This document shows, one piece after another, positions 27,901 through 34,492 of a stretch of DNA of 41,493 nt. The stretch is from contig NZ_JAHQCS010000068.1 of assembly GCF_019042215.1 (NCBI RefSeq), positions 1-41,493 of the forward strand, given 5' to 3'. Each line of letters begins with the position of its first letter. The stretch's first letter is position 1. The stretch is from Evansella tamaricis. Lineage in GTDB: Bacteria; Bacillota; Bacilli; Bacillales; Salisediminibacteriaceae. Under the pieces are notes generated by a model. It saw only the letters and a list, made by a program, of their open reading frames with translations. It was not told where the DNA came from and searched no databases. The position numbers and the translations under genes are program-made.

Positions 27901-29894
27901 ACGTAAGGGGAGAAAAGATTTGGTTAGATGATGATTCAGAGGTCCGCCCAGAATCCATTACAGTTCATCTGTTGCAAAATGGGGACCATATCGATGAGCA
28001 AGAAGTGACAGGTGATGCTAAATGGGAATTTTCATTCTTGAATTTAGCAGAATTTGATAATCAAGGTAAAGCATATACCTACACAGTAGAAGAAGAAACA
28101 GTAGAAGGATATGAAACATCAATAGACGGATATACGATTACGAATCTACGAGTGGGAGAAATAGACGTAAGGGGAGATAAGATTTGGTTAGATGATGATT
28201 CAGAAGACCGTCCAGAATCCATTACAGTTCACCTATTACAAGATGGGGAACGAATGGATGAGCAAGAAGTGAATGCTGACTCGAATTGGGAATTTACATT
28301 TGCCAATTTAGCGGAATTTGATCATCAAGGTAAAACATATATCTACTCAGTAGAAGAAGAGCTAGTAGAAGGCTATGAAACAACAATAGATGGATATGAG
28401 ATTACCAATTTACGAGTAGGAACAACAGAGGTAAGGGGAGAAAAGATCTGGTTAGATGATAATTCAGAAGAGCGCCCAGCATCCATTACAGTTTACTTAT
28501 TGCAAAATGGAGAACAAATCAATGAACAAGAAGTGACAGATGATGCTAATTGGCAATTTTCATTTGCTAGTTTAGTGCAATATGATGAGCAAGGTGTTGC
28601 ATATACCTATACAGTAGAAGAAGAGCCGATAGATGGGTATGAAACAACAATTGATGGATATACAATTACCAATCTACGAGTTGGAGAAACAGAAGTAAGT
28701 GGTGAGAAAACTTGGTTAGATGATAACTCAGAAGATCGCCCAACAGCTATAGAAGTTTATTTACTTCAAAATGGTGAAATGGTAGAGACTCAACAAGTAA
28801 CAGTTGAAGATGAGTGGAAATACCAGTTTACAAATTTAGCTGCATATGATAATTATGGAGTACTTTATAGCTATACAGTGGAAGAAGCGGAAGTTAGTGG
28901 TTATGAGCCAATTTATGACGGATTCGATATAACAAATCTTCGCGCTGGTATAACTGAAATTAGTGGAGAGAAGATTTGGTTAGATGATCATTCAAGTGAT
29001 CGTCCATCACTGATCGAAGTGCATTTAATCCGTGATGGAGTATCGTATGCTACACAAAAACTAAGTGAATCTACGAATTGGCAATATAGTTTTTCAGAGC
29101 TGGAGATGTTTGATGAGCAAGGAGTAGCATATACCTATACAGTAGAAGAAGAACCTGTAGAAGGGTATGAAACATCAATAGATGGATATACGATTACGAA
29201 TCTACGAGTGGGAGAAATAGGGATAAGTGGAGAAAAAACATGGTTAGATGATAACTCTGAAAAACGCCCAGATTCCATTACAGTTTATCTGTTACAGAAT
29301 GGGGAACGAATGGATGAGCAAGAAGTATCAGCGAATTCAAATTGGAATTATACTTTTACAGGGTTAGACCAGTTTGATGACAAAGGAGGCTCTTACGTCT
29401 ATACGGTAGAGGAAGAGCCAGTAGAAGGGTATGATACTACAATTGAAGGCTTTAACATTACAAATGTACGTGCAGGGGTTACAGTGATTGAGGGGGAAAA
29501 AATATGGAAAGGTGATACAGAATCTGCTCGACCAAATGTGATTTTTGTGGATGTGTATCAAAACGGAATATATTATGCCACGGTTGAAGTAACTTCGGCG
29601 TCACATTGGGAATATCGTTTGAGTGACTTACCTAAATATGATGAAGAAGGTGTATTATACGAATATACAGTTGAAGAGAAGGTAGTGGAGGGATATGAGT
29701 CCACAGTAGATGGTTATATAATAACCAATACAATGATCAAACAATTGGATGAAGGTAAGGCCCACGATAAGGATTCATTACCTGATACTGCAACGAATTT
29801 ATATACTAAGTTGTTAATTGGAGTCGTGATTTTAGTAACGGGAATACTTGTACTTCGTTTAAAACGAAGACGAAGAAAAGTGTTAGATAACTAA
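21960..29894 (+). CDS. Giant LPxTG-type cell-wall adhesin with Cna_B repeats
   Basis: This is a 2644-residue surface protein. A signal peptide (1-27, ending PSYA) leads to a 300-residue region without clear repeats. About five collagen-binding-like modules (about 340-1034) follow; each opens with a W-x-I-x-I-N strand (IEWTIDIN, ITWTIKYN, TNWQILIN, ITWQIGLN, VNWVVRIN) and ends with Y-x-I-x-Y-x-T. Next come six SpaA-like prealbumin domains (1035-1615) and eleven Cna_B domains (about 1615-2595) with the GEKIWLDD lysine strand and TITNLR asparagine strand of isopeptide-forming folds. The sorting signal is LPDTA (2607-2611), then a membrane helix and RLKRRRRK. LPDTA suits class D sortases such as B. 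subtilis YhcS. No sortase is nearby. It probably mediates attachment. Confidence 0.95.
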   Translation: MKRGLSIFLLWLMLFYTMSSSIMPSYAITPDDQPSVIKDVSLIDEEGNIVNYDTPKTDSKVYIQVQWSVSGKDVNEGDTEKFTLPNEVDILEVQNGVLLEDKLNEEVGSFEALMDDTVVLTFNQRIEELEEATGTFSFEVNLSLEEKKGSVEEEVVIEGETDTYEKDNITFLSTTGEQPYPENLLIEVSLKEILEDGNTRDLEPNEEIIVQSPYNDFNLKLNYRFELPNNHTYRDGSIYTIEVPKHFTIPVVIDPEPLVRGDGQVFGSFITEGNKILITFNENVQYESNIIGYISLSSSFDKNYDGPALGEPISIPLSNGETTEFPVRFVPDGSAIEKNGVPNKVYNTDTIEWTIDINKNLQVLEDVVLDDVLTEGDHQYIEGSMRFYQLVMNANGTVVDVIELTEYENTTFPIEFDKIEQAYRIVYETEILDNVGERYRNVATLNGTNMSQVEASASVSVSRGKPLEKGAVAYNNVTQTITWTIKYNYDEKVIPVQSAKLTDKLGNNQVLVGNSFVVEEVDIDSDDGSVIGTTIIPEDAYVIHQTPDGFEFTFEEGIDRAYNITYETTVDERVLDNVLIENTVEDDYNNSTTGQQTIHQGVFIKSHTGNTNYKTKETNWQILINRDEQPMNNMVVIDTLPNGFTPKNIQLTHDGNTWDEGEEYIFEYDNGVMRFEMMEPVTKRVYIRYTTEINFDDVDPSLTTYRNNATLEWEPEGETETYTKSASATFDPDNYTKNNGFKHGSYNALTKEITWQIGLNYNNQSLSNVVLEDIIQGNQNFDISNLRVYEMILTGEVDGYDVGNEVTSDFIINNVTSSNDEPGFEVEFGSINSGYLIEYTTDLNGEQIEATYNNDVNISSDNSDDIHLPASVSISYGGEYTNKQAQQNAFNPRVVNWVVRINYSQSEVNQLSLTDTPSINQTVLTDTIKIFGTTVTENSITKNSTDLLVEGEDYTLTMVEDSEGQESFTIDFLEETINRAYILEYDTYILYAGDGTISNTLHFDAVEIVDNEEDGSFNTNINFSQISGGIEGEVGSLEVVKVDYDDDENTLSGAVFELYDESGAVLLKSGITNEDGKVKFNNLLYANYQLKEAEAPDGYVVGIQDQQTVTINEAVETVTIANKEIKRHVQLTKVDGYDNSPLEGVIFELRRADGTIVDHLNESDLTTDENGQIYIEDLEPNNYYFVELQPKVHYQENEREYSFTIEPLQTDIDQLTIENELIPGTVTITKVDKDRPEDGLSDAIFEISDENNRVVDTVTTGVDGIGVSHDLRPGEYTLKEVAAPFGFNRSEEAEAGIVFTIEKSQETSLKIDTITNEVKTADLEIIKRGEISERLLPGALFELEYVSGDYAHLDFIVQTGTTGVDGRVQFENLKPGTYELRELEAPPGHIKSDPLEIELTLAHVNNNQVVQREVRNSPFAEVRLTKEDADTGYLLEGAIFDVITMEGVEVEGFTGFTTNSDGEIRIGGLPVGDYQLKETNAPYGYNIIDDGITEPFTISETTETEIITIEPVENEIIRGDVTLIKRDGDTEIPLADVTFTLRGEDLLHDGEYGETTHTTNENGEIHVENLRPGKYMFEEVAPLDGYQGQWAVHLGSFEIELNPTETVEVEIENYQLVDFEIVKYWNDTDEETRPDEVTIRVLQNGRFLFEETMTKSNNWNIEITGLDAVDENGEKYTYTIEEPPVDGYILESLTGNSNDGFIIRNVQAMDLTASKIWKDEPGTAQRATVSVDLYRNGVLHRSGEIRESSDWKFVFTDLPIFDEAGNHYYYTIGERSVPGYDMEEIIPTDSGFEITNVRAGETVVSGEKIWLDDDSEDRPEFITVHLLRNGGPIPIDEQEVTADTDWAFSFEGLDEFDDQGVPYSYTVEEDPVEGYETTINGYTITNLRVGEIDVRGEKIWLDDDSEDRPESITVHLFQNGDHIDEQEVTGDANWEFSFSNLAEFDNQGKAYTYRVEEYPVDGYATTIDGYTITNLRVGEIDVRGEKIWLDDDSEVRPESITVHLLQNGDHIDEQEVTGDAKWEFSFLNLAEFDNQGKAYTYTVEEETVEGYETSIDGYTITNLRVGEIDVRGDKIWLDDDSEDRPESITVHLLQDGERMDEQEVNADSNWEFTFANLAEFDHQGKTYIYSVEEELVEGYETTIDGYEITNLRVGTTEVRGEKIWLDDNSEERPASITVYLLQNGEQINEQEVTDDANWQFSFASLVQYDEQGVAYTYTVEEEPIDGYETTIDGYTITNLRVGETEVSGEKTWLDDNSEDRPTAIEVYLLQNGEMVETQQVTVEDEWKYQFTNLAAYDNYGVLYSYTVEEAEVSGYEPIYDGFDITNLRAGITEISGEKIWLDDHSSDRPSLIEVHLIRDGVSYATQKLSESTNWQYSFSELEMFDEQGVAYTYTVEEEPVEGYETSIDGYTITNLRVGEIGISGEKTWLDDNSEKRPDSITVYLLQNGERMDEQEVSANSNWNYTFTGLDQFDDKGGSYVYTVEEEPVEGYDTTIEGFNITNVRAGVTVIEGEKIWKGDTESARPNVIFVDVYQNGIYYATVEVTSASHWEYRLSDLPKYDEEGVLYEYTVEEKVVEGYESTVDGYIITNTMIKQLDEGKAHDKDSLPDTATNLYTKLLIGVVILVTGILVLRLKRRRRKVLDN
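27357..29734 (+). repeat. Tandem 264-bp Cna_B repeats (nine units)
   Basis: Units begin at 27357 (270 bp), then every 264 bp: 27627, 27891, 28155, 28419, 28683, 28947, 29211 and 29475. Units at 27627 and 27891 share long identical DNA tracts, including most of the CATATCGATGAGCAAGAAG region, and the 28155 unit is close to both. Two more diverged Cna_B domains precede the array. Exact 88-codon spacing and near-identity indicate recent duplication, so copy number may vary between strains and be hard to assemble. Confidence 0.92.
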
Positions 29895-29916
29895 ATGCTA
29901 ATAGTGGACTGAAAGA

Positions 29917-30042
29917 AGAGGCTGGGACATAACTAAAGTGTTTAATTGAAAATCCGAACAATACAAACGATAGCGAAGTATATTTCCGTAGCTAATGATT
30001 GCGTGGATTTTTCATTGATTAAAACACTTTGTCCCAGCTTCT
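29917..30042. repeat. Long imperfect inverted repeat (GGCTGGGACA type)
   Basis: AGAGGCTGGGACA at the left is mirrored by TGTCCCAGCTTCT at the right, with further pairing of AAAGTGTTTAAT and ATTAAAACACTTT and of GAAAATCC and GGATTTTTC. It can fold into a long hairpin and lies right after the adhesin, so it may also end transcription. This type of GGCTGGGAC repeat is dispersed in many Firmicutes. The DNA just after it (TTTCTTACCT…AAGTGT) resembles the first 21 nt of the window, suggesting another copy ends just before position 1. Confidence 0.75.
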
Positions 30043-30196
30043 TTCTTACCTTTAGACAAGTGTAATTTGGATACAGATTGAATAAATATGTAAACCAACC
30101 CAAGAGGTCTTGGAAAAAGATCTACCGAGGTTTCGTCTAAACCTCTGTTGAGACCTCGTTACTGTTATAAAATCCAAAATTAGAAAGTCCTTATTT

Positions 30197-30240
30197 GGCG
30201 GGACCGTCTGGGAATCGAACCCAGCGGAGACGTCACGCGC
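30197..30240 (-). other. tRNA T-arm-like remnant, possible attachment site
   Basis: On the minus strand CTGGG-TTCGATT-CCCAG is a perfect T-stem and loop, followed by ACGGTCCCGCC as an acceptor-like tail and preceded by GTGACGTCTCCG. No matching 5' half of a tRNA or tmRNA is found upstream, so it is not a complete gene. A truncated tRNA-like 3' end is what an integrated element leaves as one att half. Low certainty. Confidence 0.4.
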
Positions 30241-30367
30241 TTCCCTGAAGGTTTTGAAGTTATGGTTTGACCGTTATATATAGTGTCTTATAATGCTATA
30301 AAGTGCTATACAATAAGGTTTCTGTGACGTCTAGTAATTTTTAGTATCATAAAATTTTTAAAAAATG

Positions 30368-30385
30368 GGCACTCGCATGGCACTC
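30368..30385. repeat. Direct repeat GGCACTC, 11-bp period
   Basis: GGCACTC occurs at 30368-30374 and 30379-30385, one helical turn apart, 130 nt from the T-arm remnant. Such pairs resemble arm-type integrase sites. GTGACGTCT at 30324-30332 is also an inverted copy of AGACGTCAC at 30228-30236. Confidence 0.4.
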
Positions 30386-30393
30386 TTTAGAAG

Positions 30394-30423
30394 TAACCCT
30401 TGTAGCATTGGGTTATTTTTTTT
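30394..30423 (+). terminator. Intrinsic terminator
   Basis: TAACCC (30394-30399) pairs with GGGTTA (30410-30415), followed by T8. No plus-strand gene is left upstream, so it probably belonged to a lost gene of an integrated element. Confidence 0.75.
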
Positions 30424-30555
30424 ATCAAAATACAAAGTCTATTGAATGAGAAGTAGTTGGATATTTATGTTAAAATGTTCTTGGGAATTGTAGACTTTGT
30501 GAATTGATGCACTTAAACTCCCTCAGTTAGATTAATATATCTATTGAATACTTGC

Positions 30556-30868
30556 TTATTCGTAGGATTTCAAACCACTAGTAAGAACAATGACGGATAA
30601 AGTGGAGTGATTATTGAGCATAAAGGCTACATGAATGCATGCGGAAATAGAGGAGTAAATGGTAATTCCACCTTTTACCATATAATGCACGTTTCTCCAC
30701 GCCGCCCCTGGAGGCTTTCCCTCCCATGTCTCAATGGGTCTAATGCCCTATCATTCCTTCGTCATGCCTATCAAAGGGGTGGAGGCCGGTTTTGCTAACG
30801 GAATGGGTCAGTGCCCTTGTGTTTAAGTATTCCAGTACTCCGTGCTTTCTTTGAGATCCTACGAATAA
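30556..30868 (-). ncRNA. Structured flank of a decayed IS110-family element
   Basis: A region bounded by a perfect 13-bp inverted repeat (TTATTCGTAGGAT at 30556-30568; ATCCTACGAATAA at 30856-30868). Inside, CTCCAC (30695-30700) pairs with GTGGAG (30779-30784), CATTCC (30752-30757) with GGAATG (30800-30805), and two related elements GGGTCTAATGCCC and GGGTCAGTGCCC occur. It is more G+C rich than its surroundings and lies 3' of the broken transposase, the position of the guide RNA in the IS1111 subgroup. Inference only. Confidence 0.4.
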
Positions 30869-30920
30869 CCCAACATTCAATAAAGTGACTTTTGCTGTTT
30901 CATATGTTCAGGTAATTCAC

Positions 30921-31680
30921 TTATGCTGCTAAAGCCGCCAAAGGGTGTACTTTTTCTGCACAATAAGGTTCATTACGTCGAGCAATTCCAACTATCATTC
31001 TTCAAAATTTAGCAATTAGTTTCATGATAGATTTCATTTTTTTCATCTTTTTCACTTTGACATTGTGAGCATGAATCTCTTTGAACTCAGTATTGTTCAT
31101 CACAAGGCATATGGTTGCTAGGTATAAAAATCCCTTAAACGAGACCTTCCTCTCTTAGAAATGACTATTTGTTCTTTCCATTTTCCAGAGCTAGCCTCGA
31201 TTAAATGTAAACCCGCATGACGTAATAGAGGATTGCCATGTGCGAACTGACTTAAATAACCAGCTTCCCCTAAAATTCCACCTAACATTACGATTGTTAA
31301 TCCTTTGATACTAATTTATCTGTAAAAGTAATGCTTTTAAGAGCTTCAGATACTTCTATATCTACTATTTCCAGTTGGCTTATGGCGAGAACGAATTCTT
31401 CAAGTAATTGTTTTAGGTGTAATTTATAGGCATCATGTGCTTTATCATTACCAACAGATTTTTAGCAAGTTTAACGGGTGCTTCGGCTTTTTTTATACCA
31501 GGTTGACGCTTCATCATCTTTTTCTACTCTTAACAATATCCACAGCTTCCATCGAACGTAATTCTTTTGGGGTAGGGAATAAACGAAGAGTAGCGATTGC
31601 GCCTTTACATGTAACGTTTACTACGCAGCAGATAATACCAATTTTCGTCGAATTTGTGAAAGAATGCTCTTAATGTGGAA
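30921..31680 (-). pseudogene. Broken IS110-family transposase
   Basis: Conceptual minus-strand translation in shifting frames gives recognisable transposase pieces: GAIATLRLFPTPKELRSMEA, KLHLKQLLEEF-type text, then LGEAGYLSQFAHGNPLLRHA, GLHLIEASSGKWKEQIVISK and RGRSRLR, closing with MKKMKSIMKLIAKF and VGIARRNEPY, the Transposase_20 C-terminus. At least three frameshifts or stops interrupt it, and the N-terminal catalytic half is missing. It is clearly different from the intact copy at 158-1384. The stop is taken as 30921-30923; the 5' limit is approximate. Confidence 0.8.
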
Positions 31681-31784
31681 GCTAATTTGAAAAATACTAG
31701 AATGAAACAACAGAACCAAGAACAAATAACCCGATCCTGACTACCGATAATTAAGACCAAACAAAAAAGGTCGACAAGAAATAA

Positions 31785-31811
31785 TGTCACAAATATTCAC
31801 CCTTCCTCGTC
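31785..31811 (+). promoter_or_regulatory. ECF41-type promoter
   Basis: TGTCACA (31785-31791), a 16-nt spacer, then CGTC (31808-31811). As I recall it, this is exactly the published ECF41 target consensus. It lies 32 nt before the oxidoreductase ATG, in the same operon as the ECF41 sigma gene, so it is almost certainly self-activated. Confidence 0.85.
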
Positions 31812-31843
31812 TTGAGTTATGAAATAAAAAAGGAGGTTATCTT

Positions 31844-33124
31844 ATGGATAAAAAATGGGATGTTGTTATTATAGGTGGTGGCCTAGCTGGTTTTGTGGCA
31901 GCCAATTATTTAGCACGAAACCAGTTATCTATATTAATACTCGAAAAAAATAAAAAGGTAGGTGGAAGAGCAAGGACTGATCACATACGTCAACAGTATT
32001 TTAATTTAGGTCCACATGCTCTATATAAAAAGAGTAAAGCCAAGTCGATTCTCGAAGAATTAAATATACAACTTTCTGGAAAGTCTCCTAAGAAAGGAGG
32101 CGTTTTAGTTAAAGGTAATTTGGAATATACTGCACCTTTTACTCCTATAGGCCTGCTCAATACCAGCTTTTTAAGCTGGAAAGAACGGATTGAATGGGCT
32201 AAAGTTTTATTGAAAGTAATGTCAATTCAACCTGAAAAGTTAGCACAACAAACATACGAGCAATGGGTGCAGCAAACAACCCGTTTAGCAAATGTTCAAT
32301 CATTACTCTATTTACTAGGCAGACTTTCGACGTATTGTCATTCTCCTGAAAAGGTTAGTGGGATGGTTGTGTTATTACATTTGAAGGCTGTCATGAGCGG
32401 TGTACTTTATTTAGATAAAGGTTGGCAAACAATGATAGACCAACTTCACAATAATTGCGTTATCTTTGGTGGACAGGTTCAAACACGTAAGTGTATCAAA
32501 CAAATTGTTCCAATTAAACAGAACCATTTTAAATTAGTACTATCAGATGATGAGGTTATTTACGGGAAAAATGTTTTATCTACAGTAGGACCAAAAGAAC
32601 TTACTCAGATGCTAGGTGAAAAGTCTCCCTTCTCCCAAATTGACTCGTTTACAAAAATGGAATCTGTAATGGGAGCTACTTATGATGTTGCTTTAACACA
32701 GCTTCCGAATCCAAAGAAATTATTCGCCATGGGAATAGTAGAGCCCATCTATTTTTCTGTACATTCAAATTATGCGCTACTCTCTGATGATGCCAAAAAT
32801 ATAGTTATGCATGTATTTAAGTACCACAATCCAAATGATAATATAGATACAAAAAAGGTAAAAAGCGAGCTTGAACATTTTTTAGAAAAGATACAGGCAG
32901 GGTGGAAAAACTATGAAATTACAAGTCGTTTTATTCCTCAAATTACAGTTAACCAGCGCATACCTCAAATAGGTGATGAACAAATATTACAGTGTTCTAA
33001 AAATAAAATTCCTGGATTATATATAGCAGGAGATTGGGCTTCTCCAGACTCAATTTTGTCAGAAGGAGCAGTTACTAGCGGGAAACAAGCAGCTGAGGAG
33101 ATCATTAAAAAGGAAAAGAGTTGA
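31844..33124 (+). CDS. FAD-dependent oxidoreductase (phytoene desaturase/amine oxidase-like)
   Basis: The 426-residue flavoprotein begins with a dinucleotide-binding fold (WDVVIIGGGLAGFVAANYLA; G-x-G-x-x-G), followed by EKNKKVGGRARTD, the flavin contact typical of the amine oxidase/phytoene desaturase family. The C-terminal IPGLYIAGDWASPDSILSEG is the second flavin-binding block. Substrate unknown. AAAGGAGGT precedes the ATG. It is cotranscribed with the sigma gene 4 nt downstream and lies behind an ECF41 promoter; oxidoreductases are among the known partner genes of ECF41 factors. Confidence 0.9.
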   Translation: MDKKWDVVIIGGGLAGFVAANYLARNQLSILILEKNKKVGGRARTDHIRQQYFNLGPHALYKKSKAKSILEELNIQLSGKSPKKGGVLVKGNLEYTAPFTPIGLLNTSFLSWKERIEWAKVLLKVMSIQPEKLAQQTYEQWVQQTTRLANVQSLLYLLGRLSTYCHSPEKVSGMVVLLHLKAVMSGVLYLDKGWQTMIDQLHNNCVIFGGQVQTRKCIKQIVPIKQNHFKLVLSDDEVIYGKNVLSTVGPKELTQMLGEKSPFSQIDSFTKMESVMGATYDVALTQLPNPKKLFAMGIVEPIYFSVHSNYALLSDDAKNIVMHVFKYHNPNDNIDTKKVKSELEHFLEKIQAGWKNYEITSRFIPQITVNQRIPQIGDEQILQCSKNKIPGLYIAGDWASPDSILSEGAVTSGKQAAEEIIKKEKS

Positions 33125-33128
33125 TATC

Positions 33129-33992
33129 GTGCAAATTAGTAATGAGGATTACCAACAATTTAAACCATTGTTGTTTTCCATAAGCTATCGTATGCTTGGC
33201 TCTATCGTGGAAGCAGAAGATATTGTACATGAAACCTTTTTAAAAGCGTATCAAATTGATGAGAAACAAATAGATAATAAGAAAGCATACCTCTGCAAAA
33301 TGGTGACCAATCGATGTCTTGATGAATTAAAATCAGTACGGCGCAGACGGGAAAAATATGTGGGACCATGGAATCCTGTACCCTTATTGCTGGAGAAAAC
33401 CGATGACTCCGATCCCTCCGATATTGTGTTAAAAAAAGAAGGATTGAGTATTGCCTTTTTACGTATGATGGAACATTTAGCACCAGATGAACGGGCCGTT
33501 CTCCTCTTAAAAGAGGTTTTTGACTACTCCTATTCTGAGATTGCTAATATTATAGAAAAGAAAGAAGAGAACTGCCGAAAAATTCTTAGTCGAGCTAAGC
33601 AAAAAATCTCACGCATAGAGGATGAAAGTTTAAACTATGAGAGAAATAAATACACTACTAATCTCTTTATTCAGGCATTTCAAATGCACAATACTGCTGC
33701 GCTATTAGAACTTCTAACTGAGAATGTTACTTTATATTCTGATGGTGGCGGAAAAGTCAATGCTGCTATCCGTCCAATCGTTTCTCGAGCTAATGTTATG
33801 GCCTTTCTATTTGGTATTTTCAAAAAGGTCCCCAAAGACTTTTACTTTGAAGTAAAAAATGTCAATTATCAACCAGCTATCGTAATTCATATAAATGGCA
33901 AGGTTCAAAGTATCCTCAGTTTTTATATTTCTAATGATAAAATTAATGAAATATATATAACCATGAACCCTGACAAGTTACCAATTCTCTAA
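33129..33992 (+). CDS. ECF41 (SigJ-like) sigma factor with SnoaL-like C-terminal domain
   Basis: This 287-residue sigma factor has region 2 (LLFSISYRMLGSIVEAEDIV to AYLCKMVTNRCLDELKS) and region 4 (LAPDERAVLLLKEVFDYSYS then AKQKISRI). It also has the fused C-terminal SnoaL-like domain of ECF41. The three ECF41 marks are visible: W81-N-P-V-P in the linker (usually WLPEP), D205-G-G-G-K and N280-P-D-K-L at the end. The C-terminal domain replaces an anti-sigma factor as regulator, and none is encoded nearby. It starts with GTG, 4 nt after the oxidoreductase stop, behind AAGGAAAAG. It should drive its own operon through the promoter at 31785. Confidence 0.95.
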   Translation: MQISNEDYQQFKPLLFSISYRMLGSIVEAEDIVHETFLKAYQIDEKQIDNKKAYLCKMVTNRCLDELKSVRRRREKYVGPWNPVPLLLEKTDDSDPSDIVLKKEGLSIAFLRMMEHLAPDERAVLLLKEVFDYSYSEIANIIEKKEENCRKILSRAKQKISRIEDESLNYERNKYTTNLFIQAFQMHNTAALLELLTENVTLYSDGGGKVNAAIRPIVSRANVMAFLFGIFKKVPKDFYFEVKNVNYQPAIVIHINGKVQSILSFYISNDKINEIYITMNPDKLPIL

Positions 33993-34032
33993 AATATGGA
34001 GATAGATGGTGGAAAAATATGCTTTTGATACG

Positions 34033-34059
34033 TTGACAATTGCTAGGTGAAATTATAAT
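34033..34059 (+). promoter_or_regulatory. Consensus SigA-type promoter hexamers
   Basis: TTGACA (34033-34038) and TATAAT (34054-34059) both match consensus, with a short 15-bp spacer. No intact gene follows for 440 nt; the next coding material is the broken WxL-interacting protein. Confidence 0.5.
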
Positions 34060-34492
34060 CTACAAATCTTAACCTATGGCGATACATAATTAAAAGCATG
34101 TTCTTGGTCACAGGTAGCGGGATTTGATAGAAAAGTTTGAATGTCTCTTAAGTGATTTAATCGCTCATCACCAGAGCTTTGGGTGGAAGATGAAAAAATA
34201 ATAAATAATTGCATAGAAACAAAAGAAGATAGTCATTAGCTGCGCAGCAACGATACTATCACTAGAAAACGATCTTCCACAATTGGTGGTATTGCTGAAG
34301 ACCAAACCCTAATCCTTGGTAAATATAAGGAGGTTTAGGCTTTTTACTTTAAATCTTTGATATTCTTCTATTGGTAAACACGTGCAGTAAGTAATAACTT
34401 CGTGGCAACTGCTGGTAATAAACTTGGCGGAGATGGTACATTCTTGTGGCTGTAATCAGTTGGGAGCTGTAGAGAGGGAGTCTCTTCCATAG
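34060..34492. other. Decayed gap before the WxL genes
   Basis: No intact gene. A nested inverted repeat is present: GTGGAAGAT/ATCTTCCAC (34183-34191, 34272-34280) enclosing GATAGT/ACTATC (34228-34233, 34255-34260). A terminator-like CCTAA…TTAGG hairpin with T5 lies at 34308-34345. The missing N-terminal half of the WxL-interacting protein should map here but I could not recognise it. Confidence 0.4.

Noticed and set aside
30197-30240. Complete tRNA or tmRNA gene
   Set aside because: Only the T-arm and an acceptor-like tail are present; no D-arm, anticodon arm or pairing 5' acceptor strand was found on either side.
30607-30798. 63-codon plus-strand frame
   Set aside because: Lies in the structured flank of the decayed IS110 element; no initiation signal and odd composition.
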